From the NCBI GenBank assembly GCA_016288655.1, contig JAEEKX010000032.1:22372-86371 (forward strand): 64,000 nt of DNA, read 5' to 3'. This DNA comes from Bacteroidales bacterium (lineage in GTDB: Bacteria; Bacteroidota; Bacteroidia; Bacteroidales; WCHB1-69). Below the pieces are notes generated by a model. That model was not told where the DNA came from. It searched no databases and saw nothing but the letters and a program-made list of their open reading frames with translations. Below are positions 36,101-44,129 of the stretch, piece by piece. A program made the position numbers and the translations under genes. The stretch's first letter is position 1. Each line of letters begins with the position of its first letter.

Positions 36101-38840
36101 AGTCGCCCACCTCCACGGTATGGGTGGCGGTGAGGGTGCAGCAGTCGCCGCCGACGGGCGTGGCGGTGACGGTATAGGTGGTGTTCTGCTGCGGCACGTC
36201 GGTGGAGATGGCGCCGCTGGGACCGTTGCTCCACTGGTAGGTGTAGTTGGAGCAACTGCCCGACACATTCAGGTCGGCGTTGAGGGTGACGGGGTCAGTG
36301 CCACGGCAATAGACGGCGGGAGACTGGGTGATGGAGAGGGTGGTGCCGGAGATCTCCACGGGAACGCGGACGCTCTTGGCGCAGTCGGCGCCGTCGGTGA
36401 CACGCAGGGTGTAAGTGGTGGTGGTCTGCGGCGAGGCGGTGACCGTGGTGCCGGTGGTGGTGTTCAGACCGGTGGCGGGCGACCACTCGAAGGTGTAGTT
36501 GCCGGCGCCGCCCGTGGCCGATGCCGTGATAGTGACGCTCTCACCCTGGCATAAGACCGCCGACTCGGGAACGACGTTCACGACCGGCTGGTCGCACGGT
36601 ATGCAGGCCTGGATGCAGACGTTGTCGATGGCCGCCGGCGGCTGCGTGCCCACGGATCCGTCGTTGTGCCACAGGAAATAGAGGCGCTTGATCTGTCCGG
36701 AATAGGTGGCGCTGGCCAAGGTGTATTGGACGTGCTGCCAGGTGCTCTGGACGTTGAAGTTCGTAGAGTTGAGCAGGGTGCTGCCTGTGGGCTGGGTGGT
36801 GCTACCTGCGGTGACGGCGACGGGATCACCGATATATACCTTGATGTAGTCGCAGCAACTCTCGCCGTATGCTTTCCAGTCGAAACTGAGTTCGTAGTCT
36901 TCTTCGCACTCCGGAAATTCGATGTCCTTGTAAGCCCACACGTTGGAGGCACTGGAGATGGTATAGTTGTTGGCGGGTGAGGCGGCGGTGGGGTTGTTGG
37001 AGATGTAAAGCGAGTACTGGCCGCCGTTGTTGACGGCGGTGCCGATGACCCACTGGTTGGTCTGGCCGCTGTTGACGAGTGTCCACTCGGCGCGGCCGGC
37101 GGCCGTCTCAAAGTCGTCGCACTCCTGGTTGCAGTCGCCCACCTCCACGGTATGGGTGGCGGTGAGGGTGCAGCAGTCGCCGCCGACGGGCGTGGCAGTG
37201 ACGGTATAGGTGGTGTTCTGCTGCGGCACGTCGGTGGAGATGGCGCCGCTGGGACCGTTGCTCCACTGGTAGGTGTAGTTGGAGCAACTGCCCGACACAT
37301 TCAGGTCGGCGTTGAGGGTGACGGGGTCAGTGCCGCGGCAATAGATGGCGGGGGACTGGCTGATGGAGAGGGTGGTGCCGGAGATCTCCACGGGAACGCG
37401 GACGCTCTTGGCGCAGTCGGCGCCGTCGGTAACACGCAGGGTGTAGGTGGTGGTGGCCTGCGGCGAGGCGGTGACCGTGGTGCCGGTGGTGGTGTTCAGG
37501 CCGGTGGCTGGCGACCACTCGAAGGTGTAGTTGCCGGCGCCGCCCGTGGCCGATGCCGTGATAGTGACGCTCTCACCCTGGCACAAGACCGCCGACTCGG
37601 GAACGACGTTCACGACCGGCTGGTCGCACGGCACGCAGGTGAGTATGCAGATGTTGTCAATGGCCGCCGGCGGCTGCGTGCCCACGGAGCCGTCGTTGTG
37701 CCACAGGAAATAGAGGCGCTTGATCTGTCCGGAATAGGTGGCGCTGGCCAAGGTGTATTGGACGTGCTGCCAGGTGTTCTGGACGTTGAAGTTCGTAGAG
37801 TTGAGCAGGGTGCTGCCTGTAGGCTGGGTGGTGCTACCTGCGGTGACGGCGACGGGATCGCCGATATATACCTTGATGTAGTCGCAGCAACTTTCGCCGT
37901 ATGCTTTCCAGTCGAAACTGAGTTCGTAGTTGTCGTCGCACTCCGGAAATTCGATGTCCTTGTAAGCCCACACGTTAGAGGTGCTGGAGATGGTGTAGTT
38001 GTTGGCGGGTGTGGCGGCGGTGGGGTTGTTGGAGATGTAAAGCGAGTATTGGCCGCCGTTGTTGACGGCGGTGCCGATGACCCACTGGTTGGTCTGGCCG
38101 CTGTTGACGAGTGTCCACTCGGCGCGGTCGGCGGAGGTCTCGAAGTCGTTGCAGAGGTTGGTGCAGTTGGCCGGACTGATGGTGATGGAGTTGGTGGCGG
38201 TACAGCAGCCGGCCGCCTCGGCGGTGACGGTGTAGGTGGTCTCAGAGGCGGGGGCGACGGTGATGGTGGGGCCGGTCATGCCGTTGCTCCAGGTGTAGGT
38301 GTAGTCGCTGCAGGCGTCGCAGGAGACGATAGCTTGCCAACCGTCGTAGCAGACACTGCCGTCGGAGGTGAATTTCACGGTGATGCTGGCACCGGTGGAG
38401 GTGAAGGTGGCGTTGCCGTTGACGGTGCTCAACAGACCGTAGTGCAGTTGGGTGCCGCCGGTGCCGACGCCGTCGTAGATGGTGATGTAGTCGCAGCAGG
38501 TCTCGCCATTAGCCGACAGGAAGGTGATGGTGACGGGCGCGTTGGAGTTGGAGGTGAAGGTGTGGATGTAGCTCTCGGAGGTGTTGTAGTTGCCGTTCGG
38601 ACCGCCCGAGTCGTAGAAACAAATCGCCTGGCCGCAGGTGACGGTCGTCGTCGTATTGCTGATGTTCACGCTTTGTGCGCAGTCGCCCGGAGCCGGACCG
38701 TTGGTGCTGGCCGTCAATGTCACCTGGTCGCCGGTGCAAACCATGCCCGTCGGACCGCTGATGCTGACGGAACACTGGCCGAAAGCGCTGTAGATTCCTG
38801 CCAAAAAGAGTAGGATGAATGTGAGGAGCGACTGTCTCAT
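33108..38840 (-). CDS. Giant modular secreted protein: CUB, three MAM-like/Ig-like units, PKD, T9SS type B domain
   Basis: 1910 residues starting at the ATG at 38840 (MRQSLLTFILLF signal peptide, cleavage near SAFGQ). An in-frame Met at 38906 lies within the promoter region. After an Ig-like stretch and a CUB-like domain (TCCDYITIYDGVGTGGTQLHYG), three units of 344 residues follow (about 230-574, 574-918 and 918-1262). Each contains a MAM-like jelly roll (DFET...RAEWTLVN ... CCDYIKVYIG) and Ig-like repeats (LCQGESVTITASATGGAGNY). Then come a nidogen-like region (PFTFCYYGHTYNQIV), Ig-like repeats, a PKD fold (WIYDFDDQWSNANTS) and the gliding-motility C-terminal domain (YIPNSFTPDGDGMNEIW). It is probably a surface adhesin or scaffold. 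The first two units are almost identical. Confidence 0.88.
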   Translation of the reverse strand: MRQSLLTFILLFLAGIYSAFGQCSVSISGPTGMVCTGDQVTLTASTNGPAPGDCAQSVNISNTTTTVTCGQAICFYDSGGPNGNYNTSESYIHTFTSNSNAPVTITFLSANGETCCDYITIYDGVGTGGTQLHYGLLSTVNGNATFTSTGASITVKFTSDGSVCYDGWQAIVSCDACSDYTYTWSNGMTGPTITVAPASETTYTVTAEAAGCCTATNSITISPANCTNLCNDFETSADRAEWTLVNSGQTNQWVIGTAVNNGGQYSLYISNNPTAATPANNYTISSTSNVWAYKDIEFPECDDNYELSFDWKAYGESCCDYIKVYIGDPVAVTAGSTTQPTGSTLLNSTNFNVQNTWQHVQYTLASATYSGQIKRLYFLWHNDGSVGTQPPAAIDNICILTCVPCDQPVVNVVPESAVLCQGESVTITASATGGAGNYTFEWSPATGLNTTTGTTVTASPQATTTYTLRVTDGADCAKSVRVPVEISGTTLSISQSPAIYCRGTDPVTLNADLNVSGSCSNYTYQWSNGPSGAISTDVPQQNTTYTVTATPVGGDCCTLTATHTVEVGDCNQECDDFETAAGRAEWTLVNSGQTNQWVIGTAVNNGGQYSLYISNNPTAASPANNYTISSASNVWAYKDIEFPECEEDYELSFDWKAYGESCCDYIKVYIGDPVAVTAGSTTQPTGSTLLNSTNFNVQSTWQHVQYTLASATYSGQIKRLYFLWHNDGSVGTQPPAAIDNVCIQACIPCDQPVVNVVPESAVLCQGESVTITASATGGAGNYTFEWSPATGLNTTTGTTVTASPQTTTTYTLRVTDGADCAKSVRVPVEISGTTLSITQSPAVYCRGTDPVTLNADLNVSGSCSNYTYQWSNGPSGAISTDVPQQNTTYTVTATPVGGDCCTLTATHTVEVGDCNQDCDDFETAAGRAEWTLVNGSQTNKWTIGTATNNGGQYSLYVSDNATSTTPPNTYSNTLSDSWAYKEIEFPECDEDFVISFDWKSYGESCCDYMYVYLAPASSTVTAGSATAPAGALQFTNPTTTSVKFNMSNTWQHFEITLDNVEYSGQLCNLYFYWHNDGSVGTAPPAAVDNICIQACVPCDQPVVEVTPASVILCQGASATFTATATGGAGGDYTFTWSPGESLNTTDGPTVTASPQETTVYRVRVVDSLGCAKTVRVTAEISGTRLNVTANPAGYCIGQNQDVTVTANLTVSGSCSQYTYLWSTMASGTTIHVSPDVTTEYTVTATPADPACCELIASTTVAVMDCQADGCPSVTPAELGTNNPEIMLDCATQQDVTLCANVLATAVEADDYFVFSIPYAPPYGFTDGNRIFANATDDTWSSVVNLPFTFCYYGHTYNQIVAGANSVATFNTSVAGNSCAWSYDESIPSTSLFPNTIFACYRDIYPSTSDYVPTTGDGGIFEGVLGQYPCRSYVLSFNNIKLFSCTEIRTFSTMIVLYEGTNIIDIYVRDAPTCTSWNDGNGVIGLQNFDGTAGITPPGRNTGPWTAHQEAWRFMPTGQPSYDVTWYLGTDTSANGQVLGHGDLLTVAPEETTYYTARLRYTACNGDFFDITNVCHVTVNNERPELHVFASKDTLCPEEAVTITAASEDVVSYVWNTGDTVASFTLVPEDVVTTYAVTTTYPNGCTRSDSVTVYAVATIAEPTFLRDPAEICAGDPATITSENEYAVYRWNTGGTGRSITVTPPVTTTYSLTVSDEVGCQASAETEIIVHPSPLAAFSPESYLNFLEEGSVDVQFLDFSENAASWIYDFDDQWSNANTSDEPSPIHTYTHSGIYNVTQWVTSDFGCMDSVTHYVSVQKPFYFYIPNSFTPDGDGMNEIWRPLGEGVDESNYVCTVFDRNGRMIFRTTSLTQGWDGTDHGKPVPVAAYVYVIQTNTMDGVPKEFVGTVTVIR
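35054..38150 (-). repeat. 1032-bp in-frame tandem repeat, three units
   Basis: Anchoring on the shared block tgacgagtgt at 36041, 37073 and 38105 gives an exact period of 1032 bases (344 codons) both times. The units at about 37119-38150 and 36087-37118 differ at only a few percent of positions. The third (about 35054-36086) keeps the layout but has diverged clearly. Silent and non-silent differences are both visible between the first two. Confidence 0.9.
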
Positions 38841-38903
38841 AGTATTGATATTCAGTATTTTAATATTGTTTTTATCTAAGTTGCAAAAATGGATTATCCG
38901 TTG

Positions 38904-38911
38904 CAAAGATA
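38904..38911 (-). promoter_or_regulatory. -7 box for the giant T9SS gene
   Basis: TATCTTTG on the minus strand, 63 bases before the ATG at 38840. Confidence 0.45.
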
Positions 38912-38965
38912 CAACTATTTTTGCCCCGAAACTCCATTCTCATATACAATATATTATAAAAAATG

Positions 38966-38995
38966 TTGCCCCTATTGAAATTTCTTGTACTTTTG
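38966..38995 (+). promoter_or_regulatory. Promoter of the glycosyltransferase gene
   Basis: TTG at 38966-38968, 19 bases, then TACTTTTG at 38988-38995: consensus spacing. The ATG at 39014 leaves a very short leader. A second plus-strand -7-like box (TATTTTTG) is at 38916-38923. Confidence 0.7.
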
Positions 38996-39013
38996 CAATT
39001 CCAAATTTGAAGG

Positions 39014-40177
39014 ATGAAGATATTGGTCGTTTTGTCAAGGTTCCCATACCCGCTGGAGAAGGGCGACAAGTTGCGCGCCTACCACCAGTTGCGCGTGCTG
39101 TCGAAAAGTCACGACCTTTACCTTGTCAGCTTGACGGAGGATGAGGTGGGGGAGGAGGCGCTGGCGCGGGTGCGTCCCTTCTGCAAGGAGATGCACGTGG
39201 TGCCGCTGCCGTGGATCTGGCGACTGTGGCATTCCGTCGGGACTTTCTTCCGCGGACTGCCCTTCCAGTGCGGCTATTTTTACAACAACAAGGCCCAGCG
39301 CGTCATCGACGAGGTGGTGCAACGGGTCCGCCCCGACCGCATCTACTGCCAGATGGTGCGCGTGGCCGAGTACGTCCGCTATACCGACATCCCCAAGACG
39401 CTCGACTATCAGGATGTATTGTCGAAGGGAATGCAGCGTCGCGCTGACAACGCGCGTTTCCTGAAACGCTGGTTCTTCCGTTCCGAAAGCCGGCGGCTGC
39501 AACGGTATGAGAGCGACATCTTCTCCGACTTCGACGAGAAAGTGATCATCACCGAGGTCGATCGTGACCTGATTCCGCACCCGCAGAGCGAGCAGATCCA
39601 TGTGGTGCCCAACGGAGTCGATTTCGATCAGTACAGCCGGCGCGACTGCGAGCGGAACTACGACCTGATCTTCGCGGGCAACATGGGCTACGCCCCCAAC
39701 GTGGAGGCAGCGCAATATTTGGTGCGTGAGGTGATGCCGCTGTTGTGGCGGAAGTTCCCCGACCTGACGCTCGCCCTCTGTGGTGCCAAGCCCGACGCCG
39801 CCGTGCGCGCCCTCCAGAGCCGCCGCGTCATCGTTACCGGCTGGGTCGATAGCATGGCCGACTACTACGCCCAATCGCGTATCTTCATTGCCCCGATGCA
39901 CTTGGGCACTGGCCTGCAAAACAAGTTGTTGGAAGCCATGTCGATGAATCTTCCCTGCATCACCTCCCCGCTCGCGGGTCGCCCGTTGAAGGGGGTTGAG
40001 AGCGGCAGGGAGATCCTCATCTGCAATACCGCCACCGGATTCGCGGAGGCAGTGGAGATGCTGCTGAAAAATCCCGAGGCCTACGAGCGCATCGCCCGAA
40101 ACGGGCATGAGTTCGTGCGCGCCCGCTACAACTGGGAGACCGTCAACCAGCGGTTGGCGGAGATCATCACGCGGTAG
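39014..40177 (+). CDS. GT-B glycosyltransferase (GT4-like)
   Basis: 387 residues with two Rossmann-like halves. The N-terminus MKILVVLSRFPYPLEKGDKLRAYH resembles family 4 and sugar-transfer-associated glycosyltransferases. The C-terminal half has VPNGVDFDQYS, LIFAGNMGYAPNVEAAQYLV, GWVDSMADYYAQSRIFIAP and GTGLQNKLLEAMSMNLPCI, the donor-binding region where E (in LLEAM) contacts the nucleotide sugar. It probably adds a sugar to surface polysaccharide or lipid. No polysaccharide cluster surrounds it, so donor and acceptor are unknown. Its stop directly abuts the stop of the convergent gene. Confidence 0.88.
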   Translation: MKILVVLSRFPYPLEKGDKLRAYHQLRVLSKSHDLYLVSLTEDEVGEEALARVRPFCKEMHVVPLPWIWRLWHSVGTFFRGLPFQCGYFYNNKAQRVIDEVVQRVRPDRIYCQMVRVAEYVRYTDIPKTLDYQDVLSKGMQRRADNARFLKRWFFRSESRRLQRYESDIFSDFDEKVIITEVDRDLIPHPQSEQIHVVPNGVDFDQYSRRDCERNYDLIFAGNMGYAPNVEAAQYLVREVMPLLWRKFPDLTLALCGAKPDAAVRALQSRRVIVTGWVDSMADYYAQSRIFIAPMHLGTGLQNKLLEAMSMNLPCITSPLAGRPLKGVESGREILICNTATGFAEAVEMLLKNPEAYERIARNGHEFVRARYNWETVNQRLAEIITR

Positions 40178-40711
40178 TTAGAAAGTGTAACGCGCGCTGA
40201 CGTTGAAGAAGTTGTAGTCGAACAGAATGTACGGATCGTGATGCCGGTTGGAGAAGAGAAAGAAGCCCGGACGGGCATCGACCTGCAGTGCCAGCGGGAT
40301 GTTGGCGAATTTGTACTCCGCCCCGCCGAAGGCGTTGACGCCGAACACGAAGTTGGCGTGCCCGTAGTAAATGGTGTGGTGAATGTGCGGCAGCGAGAAG
40401 CCGATGTTGGCGCCTCCGCCGATGAACCAGTAGAAGCCGTTCCCACAGGCCTGCTCGTACATGAAGTTGGGATTGAACGAGAGAACCACTGGAATGCCGC
40501 CGTTGAGGTAGTCGCCGATGAAACGGTAGCCGAGGTCCAGCTGGATGCCGAAGTGGTTGGTGGGGAAAGTCTTGAAACTTACGCCGTTCATGAAGCCGAT
40601 GGTGCCGCCGATGGCGTTGTTGTAGGGGGCGGCGTCATGGCGCGTCTGCGCCAAAGCACCTGTGCAGGAGAGGATGACCAACAGGCAAATGGCTAAAAAT
40701 CTCTTTTTCAT
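40178..40711 (-). CDS. Small outer-membrane beta-barrel protein
   Basis: 177 residues from the ATG at 40711. The signal peptide MKKRFLAICLLVILSCTGALAQ is followed by alternating hydrophobic beta-strands with Gly/aromatic ends (GTIGFMNGVSFKTF, FGIQLDLGYRF, FYWFIGGGANIGFS) and a C-terminal Phe (NVSARYTF), the usual outer-membrane insertion signal. The size suits an eight-stranded OmpA/OmpW-like barrel. Function is unknown. An in-frame Met at 40732 is possible but would come too close to the -7 box. Confidence 0.75.
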   Translation of the reverse strand: MKKRFLAICLLVILSCTGALAQTRHDAAPYNNAIGGTIGFMNGVSFKTFPTNHFGIQLDLGYRFIGDYLNGGIPVVLSFNPNFMYEQACGNGFYWFIGGGANIGFSLPHIHHTIYYGHANFVFGVNAFGGAEYKFANIPLALQVDARPGFFLFSNRHHDPYILFDYNFFNVSARYTF

Positions 40712-40734
40712 AATCGCATATTTTTTGTACATTG

Positions 40735-40742
40735 CAAAGATA
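40735..40742 (-). promoter_or_regulatory. -7 box for the small barrel gene
   Basis: TATCTTTG on the minus strand, 23 bases before the ATG at 40711. Confidence 0.5.
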
Positions 40743-40810
40743 CGTCTATTAAATCCCGGTTTTTTTGATTTTTTTATTATTTATAAACATTCTTATTGGA
40801 TAACTTTTAT

Positions 40811-40818
40811 TATTTTTG
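40811..40818 (+). promoter_or_regulatory. -7 box for the Omp28-like gene
   Basis: TATTTTTG on the plus strand, 66 bases before the ATG at 40885. Confidence 0.5.
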
Positions 40819-40884
40819 CGGCGCAAAATTTTGAAAACTCGAGAAATAGTAGAAACAATATTATTCACCTTAAAACAATAATTT

Positions 40885-42582
40885 ATGAAGAAACTTTTAT
40901 CCCTTGTGGTTGTCGCTCTGTTGACCTCCTTCGCGGTCCAGGCGCAAAACGAGCAGTTCGTCTCTACCACGCCGAGCAACAAGAACGTGGTTCTGGAGGA
41001 GTACACCGGTATCAACTGCGGTTACTGCCCTGATGGTCACAGAATCGCCAACCAGATTATGGCCGCTCATCCCGACCGTGTGTGCGTCATCAACGTCCAT
41101 GCTGGTGGTTATGCCGCCAACACCTACACCACCCAGTTCGGTAACGCCTTGGCCAACCAGACTCAACTTGACGGCTATCCGTCCGGTACGGTCAACCGTC
41201 ACGTCTTCTCCGGTGGCATCACGGCCATGGGCCGTGGCGACTGGAGCAGTGCCGCCAACACTATCCTCGGACAATCCTCCCCGGTGAACATCGCCGCCCG
41301 TGGTACCCTCGACTGGTCCACCCGCGAACTGAATATCACTGTGCAACTTTATTACACTGCCAATGAAGCCAACGCCACCAACAAACTCAACGTGGCCATC
41401 CTTCAGGATAATGTCATCGGCAGCCAGTCGGGCGCTTCCTACAACCCCGACCAGCAAGTGGGTAGCCAATACCGTCACATGCACATGTTGCGTCACCTCA
41501 TCACTGGCCAGTGGGGCGAGGACATCACCACCACCACCGCCGGCAGTTTCGTCGAGAAGAACTACACTTACACCATCCCCGCTGCTCTCGGCAGCCCCAA
41601 CGCCATCCAGGCCAAACTTGAAGACCTCCAGTTCGTCGCCTTCGTCGCCCAGGGCCAGCAGGAGATCCTCACTGGCTGTCATGTTGAGATCGAGAACATC
41701 AACATGCCCGCCCTCAACCCGCGCCTTGACAGAATCGCCTACAGCGAGACCTTGGATTGCACCAATCAGGTTGCTGTGATCGCTACCGTCTCCAACATCG
41801 GTACCGATCCGATCACCTCCCTCACCTTCCAGTACAGCGTCGCCAACGGCACGCCCATGACCTATGACTGGACCGGCAACATCGCCTCCATGGACAACAC
41901 TGAGATCCAACTGCCCGCCTTCGAGATCACCACCAACACCAACCAGCAGGTGAGCGCCAGCATCACCGCCGCCAACGGCACCGCATTCTCCGGCGATGCT
42001 TCCAATGTCACTATCAAGAAGACCGTGGCTGAAGGTGGTGGCGCTATGACTCTCAAGATCAAGACAGACCAGTATGCCTCTGAGACCTCTTACAAGATCT
42101 TCGGACCCAACAACAATGTCGTCCAGCAGAGCAGCAGCTTCACCAACAGCACTGTCAACGAGTTCGCCTTCGCTCCCTCCGAAACCGGCTGCTATCGCGT
42201 GCAGGTGAAAGACTCCTACGGCGACGGCATCTCCGGCGGTTACATCCGTCTCTATGACGCCAACAACGTCATGCTCTTCAACATCTCTGGCACCAGTTTT
42301 GCCTCCGAAGTCAACGCCATGGTCTATGTCGGCACGGTCGATATCAACGAGGCCAGCATGGAGAACACCCTCATCTTCCCCAACCCGGCCACCGACTTCA
42401 TCAACATCCAGGGCAACAGCACCATCCAGCAGGTTGAGGTCTTCAACCTCGAAGGCCAGCGCGTCGCCGTTGAGACTGGCAATGTCAACCGTATCTCCGT
42501 CAGTGGCCTCGCCACGGGCATGTACATCCTGAAGGTGACTGCCAACGATGGCGTCCACACCTACAAGGTGAGCAAGAGATAA
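40885..42582 (+). CDS. Omp28-related secreted protein with thioredoxin-like motif and T9SS type A signal
   Basis: 565 residues. Signal peptide 1-20 (ends AVQAQ). The Omp28 region starts VVLEEYTGINCGYCPDGHRIA, with a CGYC pair in a thioredoxin-like setting, followed by VCVINVHAGGYA and QTQLDGYPSGTVNRHVF. A beta-rich middle follows, then a DSYGDGISGGYIRLYD module also seen in the protein at 56355. The T9SS type A domain is ENTLIFPNPATDFINI ... GLATGMYILKVTAN. Omp28 of Porphyromonas gingivalis is a surface adhesin-like protein. Redox activity is possible but unproven. Strong codon bias suggests high expression. Confidence 0.87.
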   Translation: MKKLLSLVVVALLTSFAVQAQNEQFVSTTPSNKNVVLEEYTGINCGYCPDGHRIANQIMAAHPDRVCVINVHAGGYAANTYTTQFGNALANQTQLDGYPSGTVNRHVFSGGITAMGRGDWSSAANTILGQSSPVNIAARGTLDWSTRELNITVQLYYTANEANATNKLNVAILQDNVIGSQSGASYNPDQQVGSQYRHMHMLRHLITGQWGEDITTTTAGSFVEKNYTYTIPAALGSPNAIQAKLEDLQFVAFVAQGQQEILTGCHVEIENINMPALNPRLDRIAYSETLDCTNQVAVIATVSNIGTDPITSLTFQYSVANGTPMTYDWTGNIASMDNTEIQLPAFEITTNTNQQVSASITAANGTAFSGDASNVTIKKTVAEGGGAMTLKIKTDQYASETSYKIFGPNNNVVQQSSSFTNSTVNEFAFAPSETGCYRVQVKDSYGDGISGGYIRLYDANNVMLFNISGTSFASEVNAMVYVGTVDINEASMENTLIFPNPATDFINIQGNSTIQQVEVFNLEGQRVAVETGNVNRISVSGLATGMYILKVTANDGVHTYKVSKR

Positions 42583-42606
42583 CGTTGGATTCTGACATCC
42601 TAAAAA

Positions 42607-42636
42607 AGCATCGGAGCAATCCGATGCTTTTTTTTT
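42607..42636 (+). terminator. Terminator of the Omp28-like gene
   Basis: Perfect 9-bp stem AGCATCGGA / TCCGATGCT, loop GCAA, followed by eight T residues. Confidence 0.92.
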
Positions 42637-42645
42637 GCCATGGTT

Positions 42646-42685
42646 GTAAAAAAAGAAGACCCCGCTTCGGAAAAGCGGGGTCTTC
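42646..42685 (-). terminator. Terminator of rpsT
   Basis: The stem GAAGACCCCGCTT / AAGCGGGGTCTTC, read on the minus strand after the rpsT stop, runs into a T-rich tract. It sits back-to-back with the plus-strand terminator at 42607. Confidence 0.88.
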
Positions 42686-42707
42686 ACCAGTCATTATGAA
42701 AACAAAA

Positions 42708-42959
42708 TCACAGGTTGTTGATTTTCTTCATCAACCCGGACTTAAGGTTTGCGGCTTTGTTTTTGTGGATGATGCCCTTCTTCGACAGTTTGTCGATCAG
42801 GGAGACCACCTTCGGGAGCTGCTGCTGGGCTTCGCTCTTGTTCTCAACCATTCTGATGTCTCTCAATGCGTTACGCATCGTTTTGGCATAGTAACGGTTG
42901 GCTAATCTCTTGCTGTTGTTCGCTCTGATTCTCTTTAATGCTGACTTGTGGTTTGCCAT
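42708..42959 (-). CDS. rpsT: 30S ribosomal protein S20
   Basis: 83 residues, basic and helical: MANHKSALKRIRANNSKRLANRY, then LRDIRMVENKSEAQQQLPKV and KGIIHKNKAANLKSGLMKKI. This is the standard S20 pattern that binds 16S rRNA in the small-subunit body. It is transcribed alone, with its own promoter and a strong terminator. Confidence 0.97.
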   Translation of the reverse strand: MANHKSALKRIRANNSKRLANRYYAKTMRNALRDIRMVENKSEAQQQLPKVVSLIDKLSKKGIIHKNKAANLKSGLMKKINNL

Positions 42960-43018
42960 TTTTCTACTCTATTTTTCTTTTCGATTATATCTGATGTGGT
43001 TTTCAAAATTTCGGGCTG

Positions 43019-43048
43019 CAAAAGTACAACTTTTTTTTCAATCTCAAA
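43019..43048 (-). promoter_or_regulatory. Promoter of rpsT
   Basis: On the minus strand, TTTG at 43045-43048, 18 bases, then TACTTTTG at 43019-43026. The leader to the ATG at 42959 is about 50 bases. Confidence 0.65.
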
Positions 43049-43126
43049 GTTTATTTTAAAAAAAAGAAAAAAAAGAAGTAAAGTCGGAATATTCAAGTAA
43101 TTAGAACAACGTAACGATATTTTCGC

Positions 43127-43134
43127 TATTTTTG
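43127..43134 (+). promoter_or_regulatory. -7 box for the FemAB/GNAT-like gene
   Basis: TATTTTTG, 13 bases before the ATG at 43148, so the transcript leader would be almost absent. Confidence 0.5.
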
Positions 43135-43147
43135 CGCCTGAAATCAA

Positions 43148-44092
43148 ATGGGAGCCATGATCCGGTTTTACACACACGAAGAGATTGACCCAGTGCGGTG
43201 GGGGAGTTGCGTAGCGGCCTCGGGGGCTTCGACCCTGTTTGCCGACTACGACCTCCTGACGTTGTCGAATCCGCAGTGGGGCGCGCTCGTGCTCGACGAC
43301 TATGCGGCGGTGATGCCGTTGCCGTGGCGGCGCAAGCATCTCGTGTCGTATGTCTTCAACCCCTTCTTCCACTCCCGTCTCGGCGTCTTCGCTCCCGCGC
43401 CGCCCTCCGCCGCGCTGGTGGCCGAGTTCGTCGCCGCCATCCCGAAACGGTTCGTGTCGGTCGATCTCAACCTCAACGAGGAGAACTCCGCCGCGCGGCT
43501 CTCCGTCGCGACGGGCGAGCAGGTGTCGCACCGGCTGTCGCTGTCGGCCGACTATGACATGTTGTGGCAGGGCTACGGCAGCAACCACAAGCGCAACGTC
43601 AAGGCGGCGCGGGCGCATTTGCCACAACTCGACCCCGCCGTGCCCGTGTCCGACATCATCGCGCTCTTCCGCCACAACCGCGGCCGCGACGCCGGCATCC
43701 GCATGTTCGATGCCGACTATGCCGCCTTCGAGCGGCTCTGCGCCTACACCGCCGACCGCGGATGGCTCACCGTCTGGGGCGCGCGCGACGACGACGGCAC
43801 CCTCCTCGCCGGCGCCGTGTTCCTGCGCGACGGCAACCGCCACTGGTTCTGGTTCTCCGGCCGCGAAGAGGCCCGCGCCGACCGCAAAGCCATGTTCTTC
43901 CTCATGGACGAGTTCATCCGGCAAAACGCCGGCACCGCCACCCTCCTCGACTTCAACGGCTCGCGCAATCCCAACGTCGCCCGCTTCTATGCTGGCTTCG
44001 GCGGCGAGCGCTTCACCTTCCCGGCCCTGCATTTCATCAACAGCCGCGCCGCCATGCCCTTCGTCCGCATCTACCAGAAGCTGAAACGATAA
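43148..44092 (+). CDS. FemAB/GNAT-like acyltransferase
   Basis: 314 residues. The order of segments suits the double-GNAT fold of FemAB-related proteins: HKRNVKAARAHLPQL in the middle, then LTVWGARDDDGTLLAGAVF, RHWFWFSGREEA, and LLDFNGSRNPNVARFYAGFG towards the end. Family members transfer aminoacyl or acyl groups to peptidoglycan, lipids or polysaccharide precursors. The donor is unknown. MGAM gives two close candidate starts (43148 and 43157). It has markedly high GC with many Asp, Ala and Arg codons, but no sign of recent transfer. Confidence 0.68.
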   Translation: MGAMIRFYTHEEIDPVRWGSCVAASGASTLFADYDLLTLSNPQWGALVLDDYAAVMPLPWRRKHLVSYVFNPFFHSRLGVFAPAPPSAALVAEFVAAIPKRFVSVDLNLNEENSAARLSVATGEQVSHRLSLSADYDMLWQGYGSNHKRNVKAARAHLPQLDPAVPVSDIIALFRHNRGRDAGIRMFDADYAAFERLCAYTADRGWLTVWGARDDDGTLLAGAVFLRDGNRHWFWFSGREEARADRKAMFFLMDEFIRQNAGTATLLDFNGSRNPNVARFYAGFGGERFTFPALHFINSRAAMPFVRIYQKLKR

Positions 44093-44129
44093 CATCTTTT
44101 CCCGAAACAACCAAACAATATTATATACT

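Noticed and set aside
37152..38813. 553-codon plus-strand frame within the giant T9SS gene
   Set aside because: Antisense shadow of the repetitive gene. Its own repeats merely mirror the 1032-bp units.
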